From NCBI GenBank assembly GCA_963733065.1, contig CAVTBT010000005.1, positions 186,001 to 250,000 of the forward strand: DNA of 64,000 bases, read 5' to 3'. Shown here piece by piece: positions 54,017 through 63,901 of the stretch. Origin of the DNA: CAVTBT01 sp963733065 (GTDB lineage Bacteria > Actinomycetota > Thermoleophilia > Gaiellales > Gaiellaceae). The position numbers and the translations under genes were made by a program. The notes under the pieces are model-generated. The model was given only the letters and a program-made list of their open reading frames with translations, ran no database searches and had not been told where the DNA came from. Within the stretch, counting starts at the first letter, position 1. Every line of letters begins with the position of its first letter.

Positions 54017-54811
54017 CTAACTCGCGCGGGCGACGAACGCCTCGATCGCGGCCGCCACCTCGGGCGCCGCCTCGAGCATCGCGAAGTGGGTCGTCGCGTC
54101 CACCCTCACCACCCTGAACCAGTCGTGCTCCGCGGCGAAGCGCTCCTGGACGGCGAGGTACTCCGGATCGGGCGGCTGGCCATAGAGGTGCAGCACGGGC
54201 ACCGGCGGGTCGAGCGCCGCGAAGACGTCGAGGGGGCTGACGTTGCGCTCGTACGAGCCCCCGATCTCCCGGCCGGAGCGACGCCACATCTCGTCGTCGT
54301 GCTCGGCCATGACGCCGAGCACCTCGCGGACGTCGGGCGTGTCGACGCCCGCGGCCCAGATCCGGAAGAGCGTGTCGCGGGCCGTCGCCCACTCGTCGGA
54401 GTCGAGCTGTGCGATCACGTCCATGTAGCGGGCCGACGGCACGGTCAGCATCCAGTCCGCGTGTACGAGCGCGGGCACGCGGTCGCCGAGGCGGCGCCGC
54501 AGCTCGATCGCCACCCAGCCCGAGTGCGACGCGGCGCACGGCACGAAACGGTCGATCCCGCTCGCCTCGACCACGGCGAGCGCGTCCTCGACGAGCTCCT
54601 CGACCCCGAAGTCACCGGGCGCAGGCCCCGACTCGCCGTGGCCGCGCCAGTCGAAGCTCACCACGCGCCGGTGCTCGGAGGCGAGCGACGCGACCTTCGC
54701 CCAGCGGCCGGTGCTCGAGCACCACCCGGTCAGCAGCAGGAGCGCGGGCTCGCCCTGACCCCGGCCCTCGTACGCGATGCGCGCGTTCCCTGCTCGTGCC
54801 TCAGCCACCAT
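54017..54811 (-). CDS. Alpha/beta hydrolase
   Basis: A 264-residue hydrolase. Motifs: LLLLTGWCSSTGRW (oxyanion hole), the nucleophile elbow in ASHSGWVAIELRR (SHSGW), and the final THFAMLEAAPEV His. DWRGHGES is the usual strand. ATG 54811 follows GGGAGG and overlaps the upstream molybdenum hydroxylase stop by 11 bp; the frame is open to 54847. The elbow lacks the usual first glycine. Possible ring-cleavage or ester hydrolase in this catabolic operon. Confidence 0.83.
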   Translation of the reverse strand: MVAEARAGNARIAYEGRGQGEPALLLLTGWCSSTGRWAKVASLASEHRRVVSFDWRGHGESGPAPGDFGVEELVEDALAVVEASGIDRFVPCAASHSGWVAIELRRRLGDRVPALVHADWMLTVPSARYMDVIAQLDSDEWATARDTLFRIWAAGVDTPDVREVLGVMAEHDDEMWRRSGREIGGSYERNVSPLDVFAALDPPVPVLHLYGQPPDPEYLAVQERFAAEHDWFRVVRVDATTHFAMLEAAPEVAAAIEAFVARAS

Positions 54812-57028
54812 CGGCCGCCTCCCTCGTCGGTTCGCCGTCGCCATCATCCCCGCCGCGCAGCACCCCGCGCACGCGGGCCGGCGTCAGCGGCAGCGTGTCG
54901 ATCGCCCGCCCGGCCGGCCCGAGCGCGTCGGCGACGGCGTTCGCGACCGCGGCCGGCGCAGAGGCGACACCGCCCTCCCCGGCGCCCTTCACGCCGAGCG
55001 GGTTGTCGCGCACCGTGCTCTCGATGATCACGGTCTCGATCGGCGGCACCTCGGAGAGCGTCGGCATGGCGTAGTCGGCCAACGAGACCGCGAGCGGCGT
55101 CCCGGCGTCGTCGTACGGCAGCTCCTCCAGAAGCGCGCCCGCGATGCCCTGGGCGGCGCCACCGGCGAGCTGGCCGCGCACGATCGCCGGGTTGATCGCC
55201 CGGCCGACGTCGTGCGCGACGACGTGCCGGAGCGGCCGCACCACGCCGGTCTCGACATCGACCGCCACCACCGAGACCGCGGCGCCGAACGAGAAGCTCG
55301 GATGCTCCTTGTCGAAGCGGGCGCGCACCTCGCCTGCAGCGGCGAGCTCGCTCCAGTCGCCGTCGGGCGCACGCGCCCGAAGCTCCCGCGCCGCGAGCGC
55401 GACCGCGTTCCCGGCCACGACCGTGCTCCGGCTCGCGAACGACCCGAAGCCGCTGTCCACGTCGTCCGTGTCGTGGTGGTGCACGACGACCCGCGACACG
55501 TCGACACCCAGCTCGTCAGCGGCGATCTGCGCGAGCGCGGTTTCGATGCCCTGGCCCAGGGACCCGACGCCCGCGCGCACGACCAGCGTCCCGTCCGGAC
55601 GAGCCTCGACGGACGCCTCCTCGAACGGCCCGATGCCGCCGAGCTCGACCATGGCGGCGACACCGATGCCGAGCCGCTCCGGACCACTCCGCGGCGGCTG
55701 CCTGCTCCGCCCGCAGCTCCTCCAGCCGCGCGGCATCGAGCAGGCGCTCGAAGAACGCGGGGTAGTCGCCGCTGCCGTAGACGATGGGCGGCACGTGCGG
55801 GCCGAGGTCGTACCGGAACGGCATGCGCTCGGCGGGCACGAGGTTCCGCCGCCGCAGCTCGACCGGGTCGAGACGCAGCTCGGCGGCGACGAGGTCGAGC
55901 ATGCGCTCCCGCACGAACGACGCCTCCGTCATGCCGGGCCCGCGATAGGTCCCGACCGGCGTGCGATTCGTGAGCACGGCGTGCGCCGTCGACGAGAAGG
56001 CCTGCCAGACGTACGGGCCGGGCAGGTGCGTCCCCGGCACCATCGTCGGCAGCAGCCCCTGGGTACGGACGTACGCCCCCTGGTCGCACCACGCCGTGTC
56101 CTCGAAGCCGAGCAACGTCCCGTCGGACCGGGCCGCGACCGCGAGCTCGTGCACCTGCTCGCGGGAGTGGTTCGTCGCGACGAAATGCTCGGCGCGATCC
56201 TCGATCCACTTGACCGGCCGGCCGAGGAGGCGCGCCAGAAACGGGACGAGCAGGTCCTCCGGGTAGAGCTCGCCGCGGACACCGAAGCCGCCGCCCACGT
56301 CCACCTCAACGAGCCGCACCGCCGCCGGGTCGAGCTCGAGCAGCGCGGCGATCGCCGTGCGGTTGAAGTGCTTGACCTTGGCGGCGCCCCAGATCGTCAG
56401 GCGCCCGGTGCGCGCGTCGTGCTCCGCAACGAGACCGCGCGTCTCCATCGGCACGGCGGTGTGACGCCCGACAGCGAGGCGGCGGCGCACGACCACGTCG
56501 GCCTCGGCGAACGCACGCTCGACGTCGCCGTAGGAGAACGGCAGCGTGTCGACGACGTTCGATCCCAGGTCGGCGTGGACGAGCGGCGCGCCCTCCCGCG
56601 CGGCGGCCGCGCGGATCGACCGGCACGTCGAGGTCGGGCTCGAGGTCGAGCTGGACGAGCTCGGCCGCGTCCTCGGCGAGCCACGGGTCCTCCGCCACGA
56701 CGACCGCGACCGGCTCGCCGACGTACCGCACCGTGTCCCGGGCCAGCACCGGCTGCAGCACCCGGGCCGCATTCGGGGTTGCCGCGAAGGTGAGCCGGAT
56801 CGGGATGCGAAGGTCGGGCAGGTCGTGCGCGGTGAGGACGGCGACGACGCCGGGCCGCGCAGCCGCGACATCCGTGCGCACGCCGTCCAGCGCGCCGCGG
56901 GCGACGGGGCTGCGGACGACGCGCGCGTGGAGCTGTCCGGGCCGGTCGACGTCCGCGGCATAGCGGCCGCGCCCGGTGACGAGGGCGACGTCCCGGGTTC
57001 GCTCGACGCTGGTGCCGACCGCGGTCAC
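54801..57028 (-). pseudogene. CoxL-like molybdopterin subunit of an aldehyde oxidase-family enzyme, two frameshifts
   Basis: Three in-order pieces make one ~740-residue protein: RYAADVDRPGQLHARVVRS to DLEPDLDVPVDP; then, after a shift near 56,615, EGAPLVHADLGSNVVDTLP through VEVDVGGGFGVRG and TYRGPGMTEASF; then, after a shift near 55,680, RLGIGVAAMVELGGIGP through NPLGVKGAGEGG (catalytic Glu). The active-site loop TYRGPGM differs from the AYRCSFR of CO dehydrogenase form I. GTG 57028 overlaps the FAD-subunit stop (GTGA). Confidence 0.78.
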
Positions 57029-57892
57029 GCGGCCACCCGGTCCCGTGCATCGGTCAGCGCTCGCCGCACGAGCACGGCCACGAGCTCGCGCCGCGTCGCC
57101 GCGTCGGCGACGCGGTCGCCGGCCGGATCGCACGTGCGTGCGGCCTCGTCCGCGGCCGCCGCGATCGCCCGGTCGCCGAGTGCCTCACCGAGCAGGAGCT
57201 CCTCGGCCTCGCGGCTCCGGCGCGGCACCGGCTCGACCGCGCCGAGCACGACCCGCGCGGCGCTCACGACGCCCGCCTCGTCGAGCGCGACCCACACGCC
57301 CGCCGCGGCGAGCGCGAAGTCGCCCGCCCGGAGGCTGACCTCCCGGAAGCCGGCGCGCGACGCGGGAACGGGCTGCGGCACGCGCACCGCGACGATCATC
57401 TCGTCGGGCTCCACCGCCGTCGTGAAGGGGCCGATGAAGAACTCGTCGGAGGGCACCTCGCGCTCGCCCCGGGCCGACCGGATCACGATCCGCGCCTCGA
57501 GCGCGACTGCAGCCACCGCGAGCTCGGCGGCCGGGTCGGCGTGGGCGAGGCTGCCGCCGAGCGTGCCCCTCGTCCGGATGGGGACGTGGCCGACGTGACG
57601 GGCGGCGAGCGAGAGCAGCGCGTGCGCGCCCTCGAACGGCTCCCGCTCCAGCCTGGCGTGCCGCACGAGCGCGCCGAGCTCGAGCTCGCCGTCCCGCTCG
57701 GTCACGCCGTCGAGGCCCGGGACGCCGTCGATGTCGACCAGGTGCGTCGGCCGGAACAGGCGGTACGCGAGCACGGGCACGAGGCTCTGCCCGCCCGCGA
57801 TGAGCTTGCCCTCCGGCCCGGCCTCCGCCAGGAGGCCGAGCGCGTCCTCCACCGAGGCGGCGCGCGCGTACGCTGAACGGCGGCGGCTTCAG
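57025..57892 (-). CDS. CoxM-like FAD subunit, frameshifted near its start
   Basis: The intact part (276 residues from GTG 57852) has the FAD motifs LIAGGQSLVPVLAY and RTRGTLGGSLAHADPAAE and no extra cysteines, unlike the PaoB-like subunit at 21.9 kb. Upstream, CTG 57892 begins KPPPFS, the family N terminus, but a single extra base near 57,870 separates it from YARAASVEDAL. Removing it gives a normal ~289-residue protein starting at CTG that overlaps the CoxS stop (CTGA). Confidence 0.8.
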
Positions 57893-58398
57893 GTCCCGTC
57901 CCCCTCGCGCACGGACTGGACGGCGTCGAGGATCGAGCCGTAGCCGGTACAGCGGCAGAGGTTCGACGAGAGCACGTCGCGGACGCGGTCCGGCCCCGCG
58001 TCGGGCTCGCGCTCGACGAGCCAGGCCGACAGCACGACGAAGCCCGGCGTGCAGAAGCCGCACTGCAGCGCCCGGTGCCGCGTGAAGGCGGCCTGCACCG
58101 GATGGAGGTCGTCGCCGTCCGAGAGCCCCTCGACCGTGTCGACCCGCCGGCCCTCGGCCTGCACGGCGAGCACCAGGCAGGCACGCGCGGGCTCGCCGTC
58201 GAGCAGGATCGTGCACGCACCGCACACCCCGTGCTCGCAGCCGAGGTGCGTTCCGGTCAGCCCGTGCGCCCGTACCGCGTCGGCGAGCGTCCAGCGCGGA
58301 GAGGCCTGCAGCGTGGCCGGAGCGCCGTTCAGCGTCACGTCGACGCCGACGCGCTCGTCGGGATCGAGCCACCGGCCGCCGGAGGCAGCGTCCGTCAC
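57889..58398 (-). CDS. CoxS-like [2Fe-2S] subunit
   Basis: A 169-residue iron-sulfur subunit: HLGCEHGVCGACTILLDG plus ARACL for the first cluster and LQCGFCTPG with NLCRCTGYGSI for the second. It delivers electrons from the Mo site to FAD. GTG 58398 overlaps the amidohydrolase stop, and its own stop overlaps the FAD-subunit start, so the three-subunit enzyme is translated from coupled genes (S-M-L order on this strand). Confidence 0.92.
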   Translation of the reverse strand: MTDAASGGRWLDPDERVGVDVTLNGAPATLQASPRWTLADAVRAHGLTGTHLGCEHGVCGACTILLDGEPARACLVLAVQAEGRRVDTVEGLSDGDDLHPVQAAFTRHRALQCGFCTPGFVVLSAWLVEREPDAGPDRVRDVLSSNLCRCTGYGSILDAVQSVREGDGT

Positions 58399-59314
58399 GC
58401 GAGGCCGAACAGCGTCCGTGCGTTACCGCCGAGCACGGCCGCCTCCTGCTCCGCGGACAGCCCGAGCTCCCGCACGTAGCCGATCGTCCGCTCGGCGTCG
58501 AACGGCACCGGCGGGCGATCGGACCCGTACAGGACGCGCCCGTGCCCGACCCGCTCGAGCGCGGGCCGGAGCGCGGCCGTGCCGTAGGTGACCGTGTCGA
58601 GGTTGAGCCGCGCGACGTACGCGGACGGCGGCTCCGGGCAGCTCGACCTCGCCCCACGGCCCGAGCGGCGCGTAGCCCCGGAGCTCGTGGCCGAAGTCGA
58701 GCCGGTCGGCGATCGTGCAGATGGCCCCGCCCGCGTGCGCGCACAGCAGGCGCACCCCCGCGTGCCGCTCCATCGTCCCGGTGAGGATGTGGCGCGCGAG
58801 CGTGACGCGTCGTGTCGAGCGGCCGCCCGCACACCTCGCCGAGCCGGTACATGCCCATGAGCTCCTGGCCGACGACCGTGCCGCCGGGGTGGACGAAGAC
58901 GGGGACGCCCAGTCCGTCGACGAGCTCCCAGAAGGCCTGCGGGACGTCGTCGAGGTAGCGGCCGCCGTCGCTCGTCGGGATCGCCAGGCCCGCCAGGCCG
59001 AGCTCGGAGACGGCGCGCTCCGCCTCCGCCACGTGCTCGTCGCCGCGCCACGGCGTGACGCTGCCGAGAGCGACGATCGCCGGCGCATGCGCGCGGGTCA
59101 GCTCCGCGGCGAAGTCGTTGTACTCGCGCGTGCGGGCGATGTCCGACGGGTCGAGGTCGCCGTACCAGATGTGCGGATCCGAGACGATCGACGTCGCGAC
59201 GCCGGCGGCCGCCCGCTGCTCGACCAGCCCGTCGGCGTCGAACAGGTCCCCGGGCATGCGGCCGGACGACGCCCAGGCGGGCGGGAAGAGATGGCTGTGG
59301 ACGTCGACGATCAC
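58395..59314 (-). pseudogene. ACMSD-like amidohydrolase, two frameshifts
   Basis: Pieces in order: MIVDVHSHLFPPAWASSGR (metal HxH) to PVFVHPGGTVVGQELMGMY; after a shift near 58,815, TLARHILTGTMERHAGVRLL with CAHAGGA; after a shift near 58,630, YVARLNLDTVTYG, VLYGSDRPPVPFD (catalytic Asp) and the end. Together they make a ~305-residue member of the aminocarboxymuconate-semialdehyde decarboxylase superfamily, which acts on ring-cleavage products and related acids. It lies between the aldehyde dehydrogenase and CoxS genes. Confidence 0.78.
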
Positions 59315-59332
59315 GTGTCCGCCCGCGCGCCG

Positions 59333-60886
59333 CTACGGCGCCGCGCCGACGCCGACGCTCTTGAGGTCGAGGAACTCCTCGAACCCGGCCACGCCCCACT
59401 CGCGGCCCATGCCGCTCTGGCGGCGGCCGCCGAATGGCAGCTCGGCGCCGATGAAGCTGCCGCCGTTGACCGACACCATCCCCGTGCGGAGCCGGGTCGC
59501 CACGTCCACGGCGCGCTCGGGATCGCCGCCCCAGACGTAGCCGGCGAGGCCGTAGACCGTTCCGTTGGCGATGGCCACCGCGTCGTCGTCGTCGTCGTAG
59601 GGGATCACCGACAGCACCGGGCCGAAGATCTCCTCCTGCGCGATCGTCGACGCCGGGTCGACGTCGGCGAAGAGCGTCGGCTCGACGTAGTAGCCCGGCC
59701 CGAGATCGCTGCGCGCACCGCCGCCGGCCACGAGCGTCGCGCCGCCGGCAAGGCCGGCCTCGACGTAGCGGCCGACGCGCGCCCGCTGCTCCTCGCTGAT
59801 GAGCGGGCCCATGAACGTTCCCGGGTCGGACGGATCGCCGACGGGCACGCTCGCGAGCCCCTCGGCGGCCAGCTCGACGCACTGCTCCGCGTGCCGGCGG
59901 GGCACGAGCAGCCGGCTCGGGAGGATGCAGCTCTGCCCCGCGTTGAAGCAGACGAACGCGGCAGCCAGGGGCACGACGCCGCCGAGGTCGGCGTCGTCGA
60001 GGACGATGGTGGCCGCCTTGCCGCCCAGCTCGAGCAGCACGCGCTTGACGGTGCCGGCCGCGGCGGCCATGACGCGCTTGCCGGTCTCGGTGGAACCGGT
60101 GAACGCGACCGCGTCGACGCGCGGATCCGTCGTCAACGCGGCGGCGACGTCGTTCGACGACGACGTCACGACGTTCAGCACGCCCGGCGGCAGCTCCGTG
60201 CGCTCGGCGGCGATCCGGCCGAGGTGCGCGCCCGACCACGGTGAGAGCGGCGACGGCTTGAGCACCACCGTGCAGCCGGCCGCGAGCGCGGCGCCGACCT
60301 TCGCGAGGTTGAGCTCGACCGGGATGTTCCACGGCGTGATCACGCTCACCACGCCGATCGGCTCGCGGAAGAACCAGTTGCCGGCCCGCTCGTCGCCGCC
60401 GCCGAGACGAGTGGCGTAGTCGTAGCTCTCCGCGAGGTCCGCATAGAAGCCGAGCTTCTCGATCGGACGGTCGAGCTGGTCGCCGTAGGTCATGCGCACG
60501 GCGCAGCCGATCTCCGCAACGAGGTCGCGGCGGAGCGTCTCGCGCTCGTCGCGCAGCGCGTCCTGCAACTGGCGAAGGCAACGGGCGCGGAGGGCGGGAT
60601 CGCGTGCCCAGGGCGACGTGTCGAACGCCCGGCGGGCGCTCTCGATCGCACGGGCGGCGTCCTCGAGCGTCCCGTCGGCGGCCTCGCCGATCGCCTCCCC
60701 GGTCGCCGGGTCGACGACCCGGAACGTCGCCCCCGAGGAGGCGTTGACGAGCTCGCCGCCGATCGTGAGGCGCGGCGCGCCGCGGACGGCCGTGTCCGCG
60801 AGCGGCGGCGCGCCGTCCGGGACCGGCGCGAGCAGGTCGAGCAGGAGGTCGCGGACGAAGCCGCGGTCGACGACCGGCGCCGTCAC
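59333..60886 (-). CDS. Aldehyde dehydrogenase
   Basis: A 517-residue NAD(P)+-dependent enzyme. Motifs: ITPWNIPVELNLAKVGAALAAG, FTGSTETGKRV (cofactor), the general base in LLELGGKAA, the catalytic Cys in NAGQSCILPSRL and the EEIFGPVLSVI loop. The N terminus is about 30 residues longer than usual. GTG 60886 overlaps the aminotransferase stop (GTGA), so the aldehyde made by that transaminase is a plausible substrate (inference). Confidence 0.92.
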   Translation of the reverse strand: MTAPVVDRGFVRDLLLDLLAPVPDGAPPLADTAVRGAPRLTIGGELVNASSGATFRVVDPATGEAIGEAADGTLEDAARAIESARRAFDTSPWARDPALRARCLRQLQDALRDERETLRRDLVAEIGCAVRMTYGDQLDRPIEKLGFYADLAESYDYATRLGGGDERAGNWFFREPIGVVSVITPWNIPVELNLAKVGAALAAGCTVVLKPSPLSPWSGAHLGRIAAERTELPPGVLNVVTSSSNDVAAALTTDPRVDAVAFTGSTETGKRVMAAAAGTVKRVLLELGGKAATIVLDDADLGGVVPLAAAFVCFNAGQSCILPSRLLVPRRHAEQCVELAAEGLASVPVGDPSDPGTFMGPLISEEQRARVGRYVEAGLAGGATLVAGGGARSDLGPGYYVEPTLFADVDPASTIAQEEIFGPVLSVIPYDDDDDAVAIANGTVYGLAGYVWGGDPERAVDVATRLRTGMVSVNGGSFIGAELPFGGRRQSGMGREWGVAGFEEFLDLKSVGVGAAP

Positions 60887-62358
60887 GACGCGACGGCCGC
60901 GCCGACCCGGTCGAGGGCGTCGAAGGCCGCGTCGAGCCCCGCGATGCCGACATCGATGCGATCCGCGGTCGTGGTCAGCGGCGGCCCCAGCCGGAGCGTG
61001 TTCGGCGGCGCGGTCGCCAGCGCGACGCCGTGTCTCGCACACTCGGTCGCGACGAACAGCGAGGGCGAGAAGCCGCCCGGTCCGGCCGGGATCAGGTGCC
61101 GGTCGTCGGGGACGAACCGCTCGCCGGACCCGTCCGGCTTCACGAGCTCGACCGCCCACAGCAGCCCCGCGCCGTCCACGCGCGCCACGCACGGATGCCG
61201 CTCCTGCAGCTCGCGCAGGCGCTCGCCGAGGTGGGCGCCGAGGACAGCCGCGCGGTCGGCGATCCGCTCCTCGATCAGCCACTCGACGTTCGCCGCGACG
61301 GCCGCGCTCACGACTGGGTGCCCGGCGAAGGTGCTCACCGTCTCCCAGCGGTAGCGGTCCATCACCGCCGCGAGCTCGCGGCTGATGACGACGCCGCCCG
61401 CCGGTAGCGCGGCCGACACCATGCCCTTGCCGAGCACCATGAGGTCGGGCGTGACGCCCGGGGCGTGCTGGTACGCAAACGTCTTCCCGGTGCGGCCGAA
61501 GCCGGTCATCACCTCGTCGTCGATCCAGAGGATGCCGTACCGCCGGGTCAGCTCCCTGAGCTGGTGCAGGTATTCGGGCGGCGGGTGGAACATGCCGACG
61601 CCGAAGATCGGCTCGGCGACGACGGCTGCGATCGAGTCGGGTCCGATCGTGCGGATCAGGTGCTCGGTGGCGGCGATGCAGGCGAGCGTGTCGTCCGCGC
61701 GCTTGCACTCGGGATAGGTGTGTCCGATCGGGCAGTCGAAGCAGTACGGCGCCGGCGCGAAGTGCACGCCCTGCATCGGCACGCCGGGAGGCCGCTTCAC
61801 CTCGTCGGAGTCTGCGGCCGCGAGCACGCCGCGCGAGCCGGGGAGCCCCATCAGCGAGAGGGCAGCGTGCGTCCAGCCGTGGTACGCGAAGTCGCGAGAG
61901 ATCACGTTCGGCCGCCCGGTGACGGTCCGCGCGATGAGGAGCGCGAGCTCGACCGCCTCCGATCCCGATGACGTGAAGCGGATGCGGCCGGCCCAGTCGT
62001 CCGGGCCGAGCAGGTCCTCGACGATCAGCTTCGCGGCCCGCGCTCGGTAGTCGGTCGCCCAGCCCTCCCAGACGAAGCCGTAGCGGCCGAGGGCCTCGAC
62101 GATCGCGCGCTCGAGCCGCTCGTTCCGGTGACCCGCGTTCGCGCACAGCAGCCCGCTCGTGAAGTCGAGCAGCCGCGTGCCGTCGCTCAGGACGAGCTCG
62201 TCGCCCTCCGCGTGGGACACCGCGCGGTGCTCGTACTCGTCGGCCGTGACGAAGACGTGCGCGTAGTACGCCTCGTCCCACGACCGCACGAGATCCCAGT
62301 CGGCGCCCGGCGTGCGCCCCTCGGCGTCGGTACCGCTCACGCGCGAGAAACCTTGCAC
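60883..62358 (-). CDS. Class III aminotransferase
   Basis: A 491-residue PLP-dependent transaminase. Seen are RFTSSGSEAVELALLIAR (phosphate cup), YHGWTHAALS, WIDDEVMTGFGRTGK (Asp to the pyridine N) and the PLP lysine in LGKGMVSAALP. A CFDCPIGHTYPEC segment near residue 210 is shared with omega-amino-acid/amine transaminases. First gene of the operon. GTG 62358 is the longest start; GTG 62340 is also possible. No clear -10 box is seen, but two palindromes lie just upstream. Confidence 0.9.
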   Translation of the reverse strand: MQGFSRVSGTDAEGRTPGADWDLVRSWDEAYYAHVFVTADEYEHRAVSHAEGDELVLSDGTRLLDFTSGLLCANAGHRNERLERAIVEALGRYGFVWEGWATDYRARAAKLIVEDLLGPDDWAGRIRFTSSGSEAVELALLIARTVTGRPNVISRDFAYHGWTHAALSLMGLPGSRGVLAAADSDEVKRPPGVPMQGVHFAPAPYCFDCPIGHTYPECKRADDTLACIAATEHLIRTIGPDSIAAVVAEPIFGVGMFHPPPEYLHQLRELTRRYGILWIDDEVMTGFGRTGKTFAYQHAPGVTPDLMVLGKGMVSAALPAGGVVISRELAAVMDRYRWETVSTFAGHPVVSAAVAANVEWLIEERIADRAAVLGAHLGERLRELQERHPCVARVDGAGLLWAVELVKPDGSGERFVPDDRHLIPAGPGGFSPSLFVATECARHGVALATAPPNTLRLGPPLTTTADRIDVGIAGLDAAFDALDRVGAAVAS

Positions 62359-62389
62359 AGGCCCTGTGACATGTCAAAGATCAACGCCG
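62356..62389. promoter_or_regulatory. Overlapping palindromes between divergent genes
   Basis: CACAGGCCCTGTG (62356-62368) and TGACATGTCA (62367-62376) are both perfect palindromes, overlapping by two bases. On plus, TTGCAC (62353-62358) and AAAGAT (62376-62381) with a 17-nt spacer could form a promoter, 8 nt before ATG 62390. The palindromes would be good operators for a dimeric repressor of both units; no regulator gene is in view. Confidence 0.5.
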
Positions 62390-63878
62390 ATGCCCCTCAA
62401 CGAGCCCGCCGCCGCCGCCCAGCCGCCTTCCGAGCCCGATCCTGAAGCGCTCGAGCGGGCGCTCGCGGACCTCGCCGAGCACTTCCGGCACGCGCTCGAG
62501 CCGCCGGCCTCGACGGCGGTGAGCGCCGATGCCGCAACGCTTCGCCGGCAGCTCTCGGAGCCGCTCCCCGAGCACGGCGTGCCGCTCGAGGACGTCCTGC
62601 CGGGGCTCGTCGAGCGCGTCGCCCCGGGCCTCGGCGCCACGACCGGCGGCCGGTACCTCGGCTACGTGACCGGCGGCTTGCTCCCCGCCGGTGCCATCGC
62701 ACAGGCGTGGGCGGTCGCGGTCGACCAGAACACGGGTCTCTGGGCGCTGGCGCCGGCCGCCACCGAGCTCGAGCAGATCGTCCTCGGCTGGGTCGCCGAC
62801 CTGCTCGACCTCCCGCACCGCGCCGCGACGTTCACGAGCGGCGCCGCCGGCGCGAACCTCCTCGGCCTCGCCGTCGCGCGCCACTGGGCCGGGCGGGAGC
62901 AGGGCGTCGACGTCAACGCCGCCGGTGTCCGTGCGCTCGACCCGATCGCGGTCTACGGCTCCTCGGAGCTGCACTTCACGAACGTGAAGGCGCTGCGAAC
63001 GCTCGGGCTCGGGGCGGATTGCGTCCGCCACGTCTCCGTCGACGAGGGCTTCCGGCTGAGCGTGCCCGCGCTCGAGGCGGCGATCGAGCGCGACCTGGCC
63101 GACGGCGTGCGGCCCGCAATCGTGATCGCGCACGCCGCGGCCGCGAACACCGGCGCCTGCGATCCGCTCCGCGAGATCGCCGCCGTCTGCGAGCGCCACG
63201 GCCTCTGGCTCCACGTGGACGGCGCCTTCGGGGCGCTGCTGCGCGTCTCGCCGCGGACGGCGCCGCTCGTCGACGGACTCGACCTGGCCGACTCCGTGAC
63301 GCTCGACGGGCACAAGTGGCTGAACCTGCCGAACGGGATCGCGTTCGCGTTCTTCCGCGACCCGGCGCTCCACCACGAGACGTTCGCCGGGAGCGCCGCC
63401 TACCTCACGAAGGCCGAGGGCGCGGGCGCCGACCTCCACGAGCACGGCATCGAGGCGAGCCGCCCGTGGCGAGGCGCGGCGACGTGGGCCGTGCTGAAGC
63501 ACCTCGGGCGCGAGGGCGTCGAGCAGCTCGTCACCCGCTGCTGCGACCTCGCCGCGGAGCTCGGGGCGCTCGTCGAGGCGTCGCCGCGCCTCGAGCTGAC
63601 GGCGCCGGTGGCCTCGTGCGTGACGTGCTTCCGCTACCGCCCGCCGGGCACCGACGAGGGCGCCGCGCTCGACGACCTGAACCGGGCGATCCAGCAGCGC
63701 CTCGTCTCCGAGGGCACCGTCGTTCGCGACCGGCGGCATGCTGCCGAGCGGCTTCTCGCTCCGGCCGGCGATCGTCAGCTGGCGGACGACGAGCGCCGAC
63801 GTCGCGCTCCTCGCCGCGGAGGTCGAGCGCCTCGGCGACGAGCTCTCCGGCGCTACCGTTGGCGGCGCACCCCCGTAG
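62390..63878 (+). CDS. PLP-dependent decarboxylase (group II), frameshifted near its C terminus
   Basis: About 495 residues if one extra T near 63,724 is removed. Motifs: TGGRYLGYVTGGLLP, TFTSGAAGANLLGL, WLHVDGAFGALLRVS (Asp to PLP N), the PLP lysine in TLDGHKWLNLPNG, then, in the shifted frame, GGMLPSGFSLRPAIVSW. It resembles aromatic-L-amino-acid/tyrosine decarboxylases. As given, the frame from 62390 runs on to 63,916 with an arginine-rich tail, which is not natural. In the corrected frame the stop TAG (63876-63878) is made by bases 8-10 of the tRNA that follows. Confidence 0.8.
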
Positions 63879-63901
63879 CTCAGTGGATAGAGCAGCGGTT
63901 T
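63869..63901 (+). tRNA. 5' half of a tRNA, interrupted in the anticodon loop
   Basis: ACCCCCG (acceptor 1-7), TA, a D arm GCTC-AGTGGATA-GAGC, A26, then GCGGT (27-31) and TT (32-33). This is a normal tRNA 5' half; the D arm resembles tRNA-Arg types. The 3' half does not follow directly: no complement of GCGGT and no T arm appear in the 99 remaining bases. The anticodon is therefore not visible, and the amino acid cannot be named. Confidence 0.65.

Noticed and set aside
54801..57028. Aerobic CO dehydrogenase (form I) identity for the Cox-like cluster
   Set aside because: The large subunit lacks the AYRCSFR active-site loop; it reads TYRGPGM.
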